Shown in pieces: positions 32,900 to 41,026 of a DNA stretch of 64,000 nucleotides (positions are counted from its first letter, which is position 1; the number at the start of each line of letters is the position of its first letter). The position numbers were made by a program, and so were the translations under genes. The notes beneath the pieces were generated by a model. That model saw nothing but the letters and a program-made list of their open reading frames with translations. It was not told the origin of the DNA and made no database searches. The stretch comes from JAFKFH01 sp017307375 (GTDB lineage Bacteria > Pseudomonadota > Alphaproteobacteria > Ferrovibrionales > Ferrovibrionaceae), in contig OZ245874.1 of the NCBI GenBank assembly GCA_965229335.1, forward strand, positions 3,038,001 through 3,102,000, in the 5' to 3' direction.

Positions 32900-34698
32900 C
32901 GGGGCACGACGCCGCTCGCCTCGGGCGGATGTACGGTCAACGCCAGGAAGCGGCGCTGGACCCGTTCGATGTCACGGCCCAAGGCCATCAGCGCCGACCG
33001 GTCTGCGGGGCGGCTGCTCATTTCCCAGCGGGCATCCTCGAACTGGGCGACGGCGGCGGCAAGGTCGCGATGGATGGCGGCCGTCTTGGCGGCGCGGTCG
33101 GCCGGATCGGCCGCAAGCGCGTCGAGGCCCTTTTGCGCCGCCGCGACCTTGGCCGCCGCCGCGGCACGGGCGGTGGTCGGCCACAGGAAGACATCGACCA
33201 GCGTCGCCACGGCGATGCCGAGCAGGATGCCGAGGACGCGATCGATGCCTGCGGCAAGGTTGCCGGCCACGGTTTCGTGGTCCAATGCGACCAGCCCGAA
33301 GGCCATCACCGTCTGCATGCCGGCATAGCTGATGCGGCTCGAGCCGACATTGACATAGGCGGCGCCGGCGATGCCGATGCCGGCGACGATCATCAGGGCC
33401 GGCAGGCTGCCCATCGACGGGCCGAGCACGGCCAGCGCCAGAAAGCCGAACAGCCCGCCCGCGATCGCGCCGGCCGAGCGCAGCAGCGCCTTGCGCATCG
33501 AGGCGCCGCGGCTGGGCTGAATGACGATGATCGCCGTGACGACGCAGGTGGTGATGCCGGGCCAGAGCAGCACCTGATAGGCGAGGCCGCACAGCGTCAT
33601 CGCCAGCGCCGCCTTGATGCCGAGGCGCAGCGCCGCCGGATCGAAGCTGGTCCCGGGCTGGAACCGCGGCAATCGGCCGATCGGCGCGCGTGGCGGGCTG
33701 CGGCGGGCGATGATCTCGAGAAAGCCGGTGGACCGGGGCAGGCCGGCGGCGATCTCGTAGAGGCGCATGATGGCCGGTCGTACGATCATCCCGTCCGCGA
33801 GGGTCGGGATCGGCTGGTCATGCGCCCTGAGGCGCCGCAGGTCCGACAGCATGGCCCGCAGCCCCAGCACCAGCGTTTCGATCGCGGCGATCTCGTCGAC
33901 GGCCAGCGGCCGTTCGCGGGCTTCGCGTCGCAGCAGGATGATGGCAGCGACCAGCCGGTCGATCTCGGCAATCAGCTGCAATTGCTCGGCATGACGGGCC
34001 CTCAGCCTGTCGTCGAGCGCTTCGGCCCGGCCGAGCAGATCGAGCTGCCGGGCCATGCCGGGGCCGAGCAGGCGCTCGCGCAGTGCATCCGGCAGAAAGG
34101 CGCGGCGCGCGACGGTATGGTCGAGGGCGCGGACGGCAAGGTCGAGCCGTTCCGTCAGATCGTCGATCAATTGCCGCTCCGGGTCTTCCGGCCACAGCAC
34201 CAGCTGGGCGGCGGCACCGATCAGCGAGCCTGCGGCCAGCATCTGGATGCGGATCAGCGCCATCTCGACCGCCCGCGACGGGTCTGCCACCTGGTCCGGT
34301 ATCGCCACCAGCACGGTGACGCCGAACAGGACAAAGACGTAGGAATCGGCCTGGGTCTTCGAGAGGTAGATGCCCAGCGTGACCCAGCCGGCGAGGGCAA
34401 GCAGCAGCAACTCCTGCTTGCCGGCCAGCATTGCCACCATCAGGATCGCGGCCACCCCGCCGATCAGCGTGCCGAAGGTACGCTGGATCGCCTTGTCGAC
34501 CGAGGCCTGGGCATCGGACTGGGCGACCACGAAGATGGTGACGACCAGCCAGTGGATTTCCGGCAGATGCAGGGCCATGGCCACGACGACCGTGACCAGG
34601 CAGACGATGGTCAGGCGGAGCGTGGCCCGGATCCGCGTTGGCCCGGGGGCCAGTTCGCGTCCCAGCGCGGCGATCAGGCGCCGCTCCCAGGCGATCAA
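32896..34698 (-). CDS. FUSC-family (AaeB-like) inner-membrane transporter
   Basis: A protein of about 600 residues with two repeats of membrane helices, each followed by a cytoplasmic domain: helices IRATLRLTIVCLVTVVVAMAL, IHWLVVTIFVVAQSDAQAS and RTFGTLIGGVAAILMVAML in half one; LGIKAALAMTLCGLAYQVLLW, TTCVVTAIIVIQPSRGASMRK and SAGAIAGGLFGFLALAVLG in half two. This is the FUSC/AaeB pattern for efflux of aromatic acids. No ATG or GTG fits; TTG 34698 is proposed because it overlaps the stop of the upstream YtcA gene (TTGA), giving coupled translation. It lacks an own ribosome site. The partner adaptor is convergent rather than co-directional. Confidence 0.85.
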   Translation of the reverse strand: MIAWERRLIAALGRELAPGPTRIRATLRLTIVCLVTVVVAMALHLPEIHWLVVTIFVVAQSDAQASVDKAIQRTFGTLIGGVAAILMVAMLAGKQELLLLALAGWVTLGIYLSKTQADSYVFVLFGVTVLVAIPDQVADPSRAVEMALIRIQMLAAGSLIGAAAQLVLWPEDPERQLIDDLTERLDLAVRALDHTVARRAFLPDALRERLLGPGMARQLDLLGRAEALDDRLRARHAEQLQLIAEIDRLVAAIILLRREARERPLAVDEIAAIETLVLGLRAMLSDLRRLRAHDQPIPTLADGMIVRPAIMRLYEIAAGLPRSTGFLEIIARRSPPRAPIGRLPRFQPGTSFDPAALRLGIKAALAMTLCGLAYQVLLWPGITTCVVTAIIVIQPSRGASMRKALLRSAGAIAGGLFGFLALAVLGPSMGSLPALMIVAGIGIAGAAYVNVGSSRISYAGMQTVMAFGLVALDHETVAGNLAAGIDRVLGILLGIAVATLVDVFLWPTTARAAAAAKVAAAQKGLDALAADPADRAAKTAAIHRDLAAAVAQFEDARWEMSSRPADRSALMALGRDIERVQRRFLALTVHPPEASGVVPR

Positions 34699-34940
34699 CG
34701 GAACAGTCCGAGCCAGAGCAGGCAGGCGATGAGGATGCCGAGTGCCGGATAGACGATGAGCAGCGGCGCCATGTGACGTTCCAGCCCCGACCTGGCAAAC
34801 ATCGGCCGCAGCGCCAGCACGCCGACACCCCCGGCGATCAGGCAGAGCACCCAGGCCGGAAACAGCGCGCCATAGACATTGATCGTCGGGTCGCAGCCAC
34901 CGAGCGCCAGCCCGGCGGGCAGGACGACCCAACGACGCAT
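34695..34940 (-). CDS. YtcA-like small lipoprotein
   Basis: An 81-residue protein with an N-terminal lipoprotein signal: MRRWVVLPAGLALGGCDPTINVYGALFPAW, lipobox LGGC with Cys16, followed by two hydrophobic segments (LCLIAGGVGVLALRPMF; LLIVYPALGILIACLLWLGL). It matches the YtcA family, small membrane lipoproteins encoded beside FUSC/HlyD efflux genes, in the position of AaeX. It starts two bases after the hemA stop and overlaps the FUSC gene by four bases. Confidence 0.8.
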   Translation of the reverse strand: MRRWVVLPAGLALGGCDPTINVYGALFPAWVLCLIAGGVGVLALRPMFARSGLERHMAPLLIVYPALGILIACLLWLGLFR

Positions 34941-34942
34941 GG

Positions 34943-36154
34943 TCAGGCGGCGGCCCGGGTGAGGCCGAGCTTGTGCCAGACCTGGCCCAGCGCGTCCACC
35001 AGGTGGTCCATCATCGCGTCGTCATGCAGCGGGGACGGCGTAATGCGCAGCCGCTCGGTCCCGCGCGCCACGGTCGGGTAGTTGATCGGCTGGATATAGA
35101 TGTCGTGGTCGGCGAGCAGCAGGTCGCTTGCCGTCTTGCACAACGCGGAATCGCCGACCATCACCGGCACGATGTGGGTCACCGAGGGCAGCACCGGCAG
35201 GCCCGCGGCCAGCAACCGCCGCTTCAGCACGGCGGCACGTTCCTGGTGGCGCTCGCGCTCGACCTGGCTGGTCTTGAGATGGCGGACCGACGCCAGCGCA
35301 CCGGCGGCGACGACCGGGGGCAGGGCGGTGGTGAAGATGAAGCCAGGCGCATAGGACCGGATCGCGTCGATCACCGCGTTCGAGGCTGCGACATAGCCGC
35401 CGACCACGCCGAAGGCCTTGCCCAGCGTGCCGTTGATGACGTCGATGCGGTGCATTACCCCGTCGCGTTCGGCGACCCCGGCCCCGCGGGCGCCGTACAT
35501 GCCGACCGCATGCACTTCGTCCAGGTAGGTCATGGCGCCGTGGCGCTCGGCCAGGTCGCAGATCTCGCCGATCGGGGCGATGTCGCCGTCCATCGAATAG
35601 ACCGATTCGAAGGCGATCAGCTTGGGGCGATTGCCCGCCTCGATCAGCAGGCTTTCCAGATGGGCGAGGTCGTTGTGGCGGAACACCTTGCGCTCGACGC
35701 CCGAATGGCGGATGCCCTCGATCATCGAATTGTGGTTGAGCTGGTCGGAGAGGATCAGGCAATCCGGGATCAGCTTGGGGATCGTCGACAGCGACGCTTC
35801 GTTGGCGATGTAGCCGGAGGTGAAGACCAGCGCGGCTTCCTTGCCGTGCAGGTCGGCGATTTCGGCTTCCAGCCGGACCAGCGGGTGATTGGTGCCCGAA
35901 ATGTTGCGGGTGCCGCCGGCCCCGGCGCCATGCTCGGCCAGGGCGGCGGTCATCGCGTCGATCACCGCGGGATGCTGACCCATGCCGAGATAGTCGTTCG
36001 AGCACCAGACCACGATCTCGCGTTCGCCGGGGCGGGAGTGGTCGGTGGCGCGCGGAAAGGCGCCGAGCTTCCGCGCGAGGGGGGTGAAGACGCGATAGCG
36101 CCGCTCCTGCATCAGCCGATCAATCGCGTCGGTGAAGAAGCGTTGGTAGTCCAT
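34943..36154 (-). CDS. hemA: 5-aminolevulinate synthase HemA
   Basis: A 403-residue pyridoxal-phosphate enzyme condensing glycine and succinyl-CoA to 5-aminolevulinate, the first step of haem synthesis in alphaproteobacteria. Features are VVWCSNDYLGMGQHP, GTRNISGTNHPLVRLE, FTSGYIANEASL, LSDQLNHNSMIEGIR, YLDEVHAVGMYG and the Schiff-base Lys246 in NGTLGKAFGVVGGY. Length is normal. ATG 36154 begins MDYQRFF, the usual family N terminus; the longer frame adds unrelated residues. No GGAG site stands out in front of it. YtcA and FUSC genes follow without a gap. Confidence 0.96.
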   Translation of the reverse strand: MDYQRFFTDAIDRLMQERRYRVFTPLARKLGAFPRATDHSRPGEREIVVWCSNDYLGMGQHPAVIDAMTAALAEHGAGAGGTRNISGTNHPLVRLEAEIADLHGKEAALVFTSGYIANEASLSTIPKLIPDCLILSDQLNHNSMIEGIRHSGVERKVFRHNDLAHLESLLIEAGNRPKLIAFESVYSMDGDIAPIGEICDLAERHGAMTYLDEVHAVGMYGARGAGVAERDGVMHRIDVINGTLGKAFGVVGGYVAASNAVIDAIRSYAPGFIFTTALPPVVAAGALASVRHLKTSQVERERHQERAAVLKRRLLAAGLPVLPSVTHIVPVMVGDSALCKTASDLLLADHDIYIQPINYPTVARGTERLRITPSPLHDDAMMDHLVDALGQVWHKLGLTRAAA

Positions 36155-36176
36155 CCCCGGGCCTCGATTAGTAAGC

Positions 36177-36191
36177 GGACAACAATTGTCC
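36177..36191. promoter_or_regulatory. GGACAA-CAA-TTGTCC palindrome upstream of hemA
   Basis: A perfect six-base inverted repeat lies 23 bp before the hemA start, in the 165-bp divergent region shared with the response regulator gene. It may be an operator for a haem-, iron- or oxygen-responsive regulator. It does not match the FNR consensus, and the regulator is unknown. Confidence 0.35.
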
Positions 36192-36319
36192 TCATATACC
36201 CCAATTTGGTCTGTCGCGCGCCAGCCCAGATGTCGCAGGGGGAAATGGTTCTGGCCTCGCGCAGTATTTTGCCACATCATCGCCGCGAATCAGCTTGATG
36301 GACCAAGACGTTTGGCGAC

Positions 36320-36883
36320 ATGGCGCGCTCGGGGCTGCAGTACGTCACTGTCATGGTGGTCGAAGACAACGCAAACATGCGTAATGTTCTGCGTACGGTA
36401 TTGCAACTTATCGGTGTTGGCAGCATTGTTACCGCAAGCGACGGTCGTGAAGCCCTCGAAATGCTGCGCACCCGCACGGTCGACATCCTGATGGTCGACT
36501 GGGAGATGAAACCGCTGGACGGCCTGGAGATGATCCGGGCGATCCGGATGGTGCCGGACCACCCGAACCGTTTCACCCCGATCATCATGGTTTCGGCCCA
36601 TTCCGAGGTCGAGCGGGTCAAGCAGGCGCGCGACGCCGGCGTCAACGAGTTTCTGGTCAAGCCGATCTCGGCCAAGCGGGTGATGGAGCGGCTGATCGAC
36701 GTCATCGAGCGGCCGCGGCAATACGTGAAGTCGCGCGGCTATTTCGGCCCCGATCGTCGCCGCCGCTCGTCCAAGGCCGCCTATCAGGGACCGTTCCGGC
36801 GCAAGGACGACAAGCCGGCCGAGGCGGCGGCGGCGATGTTCGAGGCCGGCACGGGCGAGGCCGATGATACGGTCGAACTCTAG
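36320..36883 (+). CDS. CheY-like response regulator with basic C-terminal tail
   Basis: A 187-residue single-domain response regulator. The acidic pocket is Glu15-Asp16, the phosphoacceptor is Asp60 (ILMVDWEMKPLDG), Ser92 is the switch Ser/Thr and Lys114 lies in EFLVKPIS. After the receiver domain (to about residue 130) comes a tail with YVKSRGYFGPDRRRRSSK and an acidic end, found in a group of alphaproteobacterial regulators tied to motility or cell-cycle signalling. No DNA-binding output domain exists, so it acts by protein contact. It is transcribed alone, divergently from hemA, and no histidine kinase is adjacent. Confidence 0.9.
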   Translation: MARSGLQYVTVMVVEDNANMRNVLRTVLQLIGVGSIVTASDGREALEMLRTRTVDILMVDWEMKPLDGLEMIRAIRMVPDHPNRFTPIIMVSAHSEVERVKQARDAGVNEFLVKPISAKRVMERLIDVIERPRQYVKSRGYFGPDRRRRSSKAAYQGPFRRKDDKPAEAAAAMFEAGTGEADDTVEL

Positions 36884-36894
36884 CGCCCCATCGA

Positions 36895-37584
36895 TCAGAA
36901 GCGGTAGTTCACGCCCAACTTGATCAGGTGGGTGTCTATCTCGTGATTCCACGCTGGCCCGCTGGTTCCATCCGGCATAGCCAGTTCGCGCCGAAAATTG
37001 AGGTACTGATACTCGACGCGCCCGCTCCAGCGCGAGGCGAAGCGATGCTCGACACCACCACCCAGGACGACTCCCTTGGCCAGGTCGCCGGTCGAACTGC
37101 TGCTGGGGCTCAGGCTGCAGGCGGCAGGGCCGCATTGTTGGACAGTGCCGGCATCAAGTGCCGCCAGTGTCAGGCCTGCCCGGCCGTAGATGAGCCAGTC
37201 GTTCACGGGTGCCCAGCCCAGTCGCGCGGCGAGCGTCGCATATGCGCCGAGCCGTATGTGACTGGCAACGCTGCCGTTCGCGTCTCCTCGCGAGACCGTA
37301 CCGGATTGTCCGAGGTATCCCCCTTCGAACTCACCTCCGGCGACGATCTGACTGAATTGGCGCTGCCATCCGACTTGCAAACCGACCGGCGCACCGCGCG
37401 TGTCGGCGTAGTAGCGCCTTTGGCCATTCACTTCTGAGATCTGATCCCGGCCTGCGCCATACCCAAGATGCACACCGCCGTAAAAGCCCGACCAGTCCGC
37501 TGCGCCAGCGGGCCAGTTCAACAGCAATGCTGCCGGGACCAGCAGGGCCAAGTATCGGAACCGTAACGCGTACACGGGATCCAT
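36895..37584 (-). CDS. Outer-membrane beta-barrel protein (Omp25/opacity type)
   Basis: A 229-residue exported protein. After a signal (YLALLVPAALLLNWPAGAADW) come alternating strands typical of small eight-stranded barrels: WSGFYGGVHLGYGAG, APVGLQVGWQRQF, VAGGEFEGGYLG, LAARLGWAPVNDWLIYGRAGL, VLGGGVEHRFASRWSGRVEYQYLNF, and a last strand THLIKLGVNYRF ending in Phe, the BAM targeting signal. ATG 37584 is preferred over 37590 because AGGAGA then has six-base spacing. One Cys pair (QQCGPAACS) sits in an extracellular loop. Such proteins are abundant structural or adhesion components; the exact role is unknown. Confidence 0.85.
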   Translation of the reverse strand: MDPVYALRFRYLALLVPAALLLNWPAGAADWSGFYGGVHLGYGAGRDQISEVNGQRRYYADTRGAPVGLQVGWQRQFSQIVAGGEFEGGYLGQSGTVSRGDANGSVASHIRLGAYATLAARLGWAPVNDWLIYGRAGLTLAALDAGTVQQCGPAACSLSPSSSSTGDLAKGVVLGGGVEHRFASRWSGRVEYQYLNFRRELAMPDGTSGPAWNHEIDTHLIKLGVNYRF

Positions 37585-37710
37585 TCCCATTCTCCTGGAG
37601 ATAGGTTGCTTTAGGCTGCGACAAGTCGGTCAAGTGTGGTATGGATAGCGACTAACGTTATTAAATTTACGTAGAACATAAAAACTTTAATGCTGTCAAT
37701 GGAGAAAACC

Positions 37711-38226
37711 ATGACGCGTCGTTTGCTTCGCCTCGGGCGCTTGCTAAGCCTGCTCGGATGGCTGGGTATCGTCCTGCTGATCGCTGTACCGAGCGCTAAT
37801 TGGCTGTTGCCGTTGCGTCCGGCCGAATCGGCGATTCATCACCTTTCATTGCTCGACCGGGCCCTGGCCTGGATGATTGTTGCCCCGCCTTATCTGGTGG
37901 TGGCGTCGGGCCTGGGTCAGCTCCTCGCCTTCTGCCGCCGGATCCGCGAACACAAGCTGTTTCACGCTGCGGCGGTGCGGGCATTGAATAGGTTCGGCTG
38001 GTCGCTGATCGCCGCAAGCGCGCTGGTCCCGGTCTCGCGCGTGGCGCTCGGCCTGCTGTTTGCGTCGCCGATCGATCCGATCGACTTTGGCAGTCGCTAT
38101 ATCTTTGGCGCCTTCCCGCTCCTCGCGGTCGCGGTCGGAATGACCTTCGGCTTCGTTCTTGTATTGTTTGCGGCAATCCTCGACGAGGCGGTCCGCCTCG
38201 CCGAGGAGAACGCTAGCTTTTTGTGA
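37711..38226 (+). CDS. DUF2975-family membrane protein
   Basis: A 171-residue protein with four membrane helices: LLSLLGWLGIVLLIAVPSANW, MIVAPPYLVVASGLGQLLAFC, FGWSLIAASALVPVSRVALGLLF and AFPLLAVAVGMTFGFVLVLFAAIL. The pattern with RLGRLLSLL at the N terminus and ILDEAVRLAEEN at the C terminus is DUF2975. ATG 37711 is used because GGAGA precedes it by five bases; ATG 37690 would place that site inside the gene. It is followed after 12 bp by a YozG-like HTH gene, the usual pairing of this family. The biological role is unknown; the pair behaves like a small membrane-regulator module. Confidence 0.85.
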   Translation: MTRRLLRLGRLLSLLGWLGIVLLIAVPSANWLLPLRPAESAIHHLSLLDRALAWMIVAPPYLVVASGLGQLLAFCRRIREHKLFHAAAVRALNRFGWSLIAASALVPVSRVALGLLFASPIDPIDFGSRYIFGAFPLLAVAVGMTFGFVLVLFAAILDEAVRLAEENASFL

Positions 38227-38238
38227 TCAGGTCTCGGC

Positions 38239-38469
38239 ATGCCGATTGCCATTAATCTGGACGTCATGCTGGCGAGGCGGAAAATGCGGTCGCGGGAATT
38301 GGCGGCGCGCATCGGCCTGTCGGAGGTCAACCTGTCTTTGCTCAAGACCGGGCGGGTAAAAGGCATCCGCTTCGAAACCTTGGACAAGATTTGCGTAGCG
38401 CTGGATTGCCAGCCTGGCGACATACTGGTTCGCGTCGCCGAGGATGGTGGCGAGGAGGACGGCGGCTAG
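38239..38469 (+). CDS. YozG-like XRE-family HTH regulator
   Basis: A 76-residue DNA-binding protein consisting almost only of a helix-turn-helix: MPIAINLDVMLARRKMRSRE, then LAARIGLSEVNLSLLKTGR as the HTH and FETLDKICVALDCQPGDIL, which is typical of the HTH_26/YozG group. A short acidic tail ends the protein. It is co-transcribed with the DUF2975 gene and probably regulates the pair. The AT-rich region before 37690, with inverted ACGT half-sites (TAACGT, ACGTAG), is a possible target. Confidence 0.9.
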   Translation: MPIAINLDVMLARRKMRSRELAARIGLSEVNLSLLKTGRVKGIRFETLDKICVALDCQPGDILVRVAEDGGEEDGG

Positions 38470-38586
38470 GATGGAAGCCGTTGGGGCTGCCAATGACACC
38501 CAAACCTCGCCCGTCGGGGCCAACTGCACGCCAGCAAATCGGTCAGCTGCGGTTGGACTGTACCGGCAGCCGGTGGTCCGTATCGG

Positions 38587-40461
38587 TCAGCCCGCGGCTT
38601 CCAGCGCCTCCGATGCGGCCAGCCAGGTTTCCTCCGCCGCGCCGATCCGGCGCTCCAGCTCGGCTCGCTGCTTGAGCAGATCGGTCATCTTGTCGGCCGG
38701 GCCACCATAGGTCTTGGGGTCGGCCAGCACGGTGTCGAGCTTGGCCTTTTCCTTGGTCAGCTTCTCGATCAGTGCCTCGGCGTCGCGCGCCTTGCGGCGC
38801 AGCGGGGCGAGTTTCTCGCGGGCTTCGGCGGCGGCTCGCCGCTCGTCGCGGCGGTTGGCGCCCGCATCTCGGGGCTCGGCCTTGCCGGCCGCATTGCGCC
38901 GCCGTTCGGCCAGCAGCTTCGCATAATCGTCGAGGTCGCCGTCGAAAGGCTGCACCGTGCCGCCCTCGACCAGCCACAGCTGGTCGGCGGTCAGCTCGAT
39001 CAGGTGGCGGTCATGGCTGATCAGCAGGACGGCGCCCTCGAAGGCGTTCAAGGCCTGGATCAGCGCCTCGCGCGCCTCGACGTCGAGATGGTTGGTGGGC
39101 TCATCCAGGATCATCAGATGCGGCGCGTCGTAGGTCATCAGGCACAGCACCAACCGCGCCTTCTCGCCGCCGGACAGGCTGCCGACCTCGGTCCCCGCCT
39201 TGTCGGCGGTGAAGCCGAACGACGCCAGGCGCGAGCGCAGCTTGTCTTCCGGCATTTCGGGCAGCAATTGCCGCAGATGCCAGACCGCGTTCTGGTTCAA
39301 GGTCAGTTCGTCGACCTGATGCTGGGCGAAATAGCCGACCCGCATCTTGCCCGACTGGCGCTTCTCCCCTGACTGGGCTTCCAGCCGGTCGCAGAGGAAC
39401 TTGGCGAAGGTGGTCTTGCCGTTGCCGTTGGCGCCGATCAGCGCGATGCGGTCGTCCTGGTCGAGACGCAGGTTGATGTTCTTCAGGACCGGCCGGTCCG
39501 GGGTGTAGCCGATCGCGGCGCGCTCGATGGCGATCAGCGGGGGGCTCAATTCGTCGGGGTTGGGAAAGATGAATGTCGGCGTCGCATCCTCGACGATCGG
39601 CACGATCGGTTCCATCTTCGCCAGCATCTTCAGGCGGCTCTGGGCCTGGCGCGCCTTGGTCGCCTTGGCGCGGAAGCGGTCGACGAAAGACTGGATATGC
39701 TTGCGCTGGGCGGCCTGCTTCGTAGCCGCGGCATTCTGCTGTTCGATCTGCTCGCGCCGCTTGGCGGCGAAGGCGTCGTAGCCGCCGCGATAGAGCGTCA
39801 GCTTGCCGCGATCGAGATGCAGGATGTGACCGACCGCCTCGTTGAGGAAATCGCGGTCGTGGCTGACGATCAGCAGCGTGCGCGGATAGGTCTTCAGGAA
39901 GCCTTCCAGCCACAGGGCGGCCTCGAGGTCGAGATGGTTCGTCGGCTCGTCGAGCAGTAGCAGGTCGGGCTCGGTGAACAGCACGGCGGCGAGCGCCACC
40001 CGCATCCGCCAGCCGCCCGAGAAATCGGACAGCGACTTGGCCTGCGCCTCGGCATCGAAGCCGAGGCCGGCCAGGATCGAACCCGCGCGCGCCGGCGCGG
40101 TATGGGCGCCGATCTCGGCCAGGCGGGCATGGGTGTCGGCGATGACCTGCGGGTCGGTCGCGGTCTCGGCGCGCTCCAGCAGCGTCGCCCGCTCCTTGTC
40201 GGCCGCGAGGACAAAATCGATCAGGCTGGTCGGGCCGCCCGGCGCCTCCTGCGCGACGACCCCGATCCGCGCCCGCGGCGGCAGGCTGATGGCCCCGCTT
40301 TCCGGGCCGAGTTCGCCGAGAATGAGTTTCAGCAGCGTCGACTTGCCGGCGCCGTTCTTGCCGACCAGGCCGACCCGATGGCCTTCGGGAATGGCAACGG
40401 TCGCCTGGTCGATCAGGACGCGGCCGCCGATGCGGTAGGTGAGGTCGTTGATATGCAGCAT
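38587..40461 (-). CDS. ABC-F family ATPase (YheS/Uup type)
   Basis: A 624-residue soluble protein with two ATP-binding cassettes and no membrane segment, a ribosome-associated ABC-F factor. Cassette 1 has Walker A GKNGAGKST and signature LSDFSGGWRMRVALAAVLF with LLLLDEPTNHLD; cassette 2 has GANGNGKTT and SLSGGEKARLVLCLM with LMILDEPTNHLD. The linker between them (about 240-300) is Arg/Lys/Gln-rich, and a C-terminal coiled coil (about 535-610) follows. Members act on stalled or initiating ribosomes. No drug-resistance subtype can be inferred. Divergent from ndk across an 85-bp promoter region. Confidence 0.93.
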   Translation of the reverse strand: MLHINDLTYRIGGRVLIDQATVAIPEGHRVGLVGKNGAGKSTLLKLILGELGPESGAISLPPRARIGVVAQEAPGGPTSLIDFVLAADKERATLLERAETATDPQVIADTHARLAEIGAHTAPARAGSILAGLGFDAEAQAKSLSDFSGGWRMRVALAAVLFTEPDLLLLDEPTNHLDLEAALWLEGFLKTYPRTLLIVSHDRDFLNEAVGHILHLDRGKLTLYRGGYDAFAAKRREQIEQQNAAATKQAAQRKHIQSFVDRFRAKATKARQAQSRLKMLAKMEPIVPIVEDATPTFIFPNPDELSPPLIAIERAAIGYTPDRPVLKNINLRLDQDDRIALIGANGNGKTTFAKFLCDRLEAQSGEKRQSGKMRVGYFAQHQVDELTLNQNAVWHLRQLLPEMPEDKLRSRLASFGFTADKAGTEVGSLSGGEKARLVLCLMTYDAPHLMILDEPTNHLDVEAREALIQALNAFEGAVLLISHDRHLIELTADQLWLVEGGTVQPFDGDLDDYAKLLAERRRNAAGKAEPRDAGANRRDERRAAAEAREKLAPLRRKARDAEALIEKLTKEKAKLDTVLADPKTYGGPADKMTDLLKQRAELERRIGAAEETWLAASEALEAAG

Positions 40462-40472
40462 GATCAGCAGTG

Positions 40473-40501
40473 TTGAACCGTAAACGCAGACCCTTTATAC
40501 A
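40473..40501 (+). promoter_or_regulatory. Candidate sigma-70 promoter of ndk
   Basis: TTGAAC (40473-40478), 17 bp spacer, TATACA (40496-40501): a close match to the housekeeping consensus, about 45 bp upstream of the ndk ATG in the region divergent from the ABC-F gene. Confidence 0.6.
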
Positions 40502-40546
40502 GCCCGCGACATTTCGCAACCGCTAAACCAACATCGGATCAAGTCA

Positions 40547-40969
40547 ATGGCTCTCGAGCGCACTTTCTCCATCATCAAGCCGGACGCGACCCGCCGCAAC
40601 CTGACGGGCAAGATCAACGCCCGGATCGAGGACGCCGGTCTGCGTATCGTCGCCCAGAAGCGGATCTGGATGAGCCAGGCCCAGGCCGAAACCTTCTACG
40701 GCGTGCACAAGGCCCGTCCGTTCTTCGGCGAACTCTGCGCTTTCATGACCTCGGGCCCCGTCGTCGTGCAGGTCCTGGAGGGCGAGAACGCCATCGCCAA
40801 GTATCGCGAAGTGATGGGCGCGACCAACCCGGCCAACGCGGCCGAAGGCACCATCCGCAAGGATTTCGCGGAATCGATCGAGGCCAACTCGGTCCATGGT
40901 TCTGACGCTGCCGAAACCGCCGCGCAGGAAATCGCCTACTTCTTCGCCGGCACCGAGATCGTCGGCTAA
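40547..40969 (+). CDS. ndk: Nucleoside diphosphate kinase
   Basis: A 140-residue enzyme that transfers phosphate from ATP to other nucleoside diphosphates. It begins MALERTFSIIKPDATRR; the active-site His117 is in NSVHGSD, preceded by RKDFAESIEANS, and RPFF and MGATNPA match the nucleotide-binding residues. Length is normal. It is a single-gene unit with its own promoter and terminator, next to purN on the opposite strand. Confidence 0.98.
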   Translation: MALERTFSIIKPDATRRNLTGKINARIEDAGLRIVAQKRIWMSQAQAETFYGVHKARPFFGELCAFMTSGPVVVQVLEGENAIAKYREVMGATNPANAAEGTIRKDFAESIEANSVHGSDAAETAAQEIAYFFAGTEIVG

Positions 40970-40992
40970 GACTTAGTCAGCCTAATGCGTGT

Positions 40993-41026
40993 GGCCGGCG
41001 GGTTCCCCCGCCGGCCATGCCTTTTT
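40993..41026 (+). terminator. Rho-independent terminator of ndk
   Basis: Perfect ten-base arms GGCCGGCGGG (40993-41002) and CCCGCCGGCC (41007-41016) with a TTCC loop are followed, after ATGCC, by TTTTT (41022-41026). The T-run overlaps the purN stop codon on the other strand. Confidence 0.85.

Noticed and set aside
32602..34752. Open frame of about 716 codons overlapping the HlyD end and antisense to the FUSC gene
   Set aside because: It crosses two real genes and shows no conserved segment.
40993..41026. The ndk hairpin as a bidirectional terminator also serving purN
   Set aside because: On the minus strand the bases after the stem are ACACGCATTAGG, without a T-run, so only the plus-strand function is supported.
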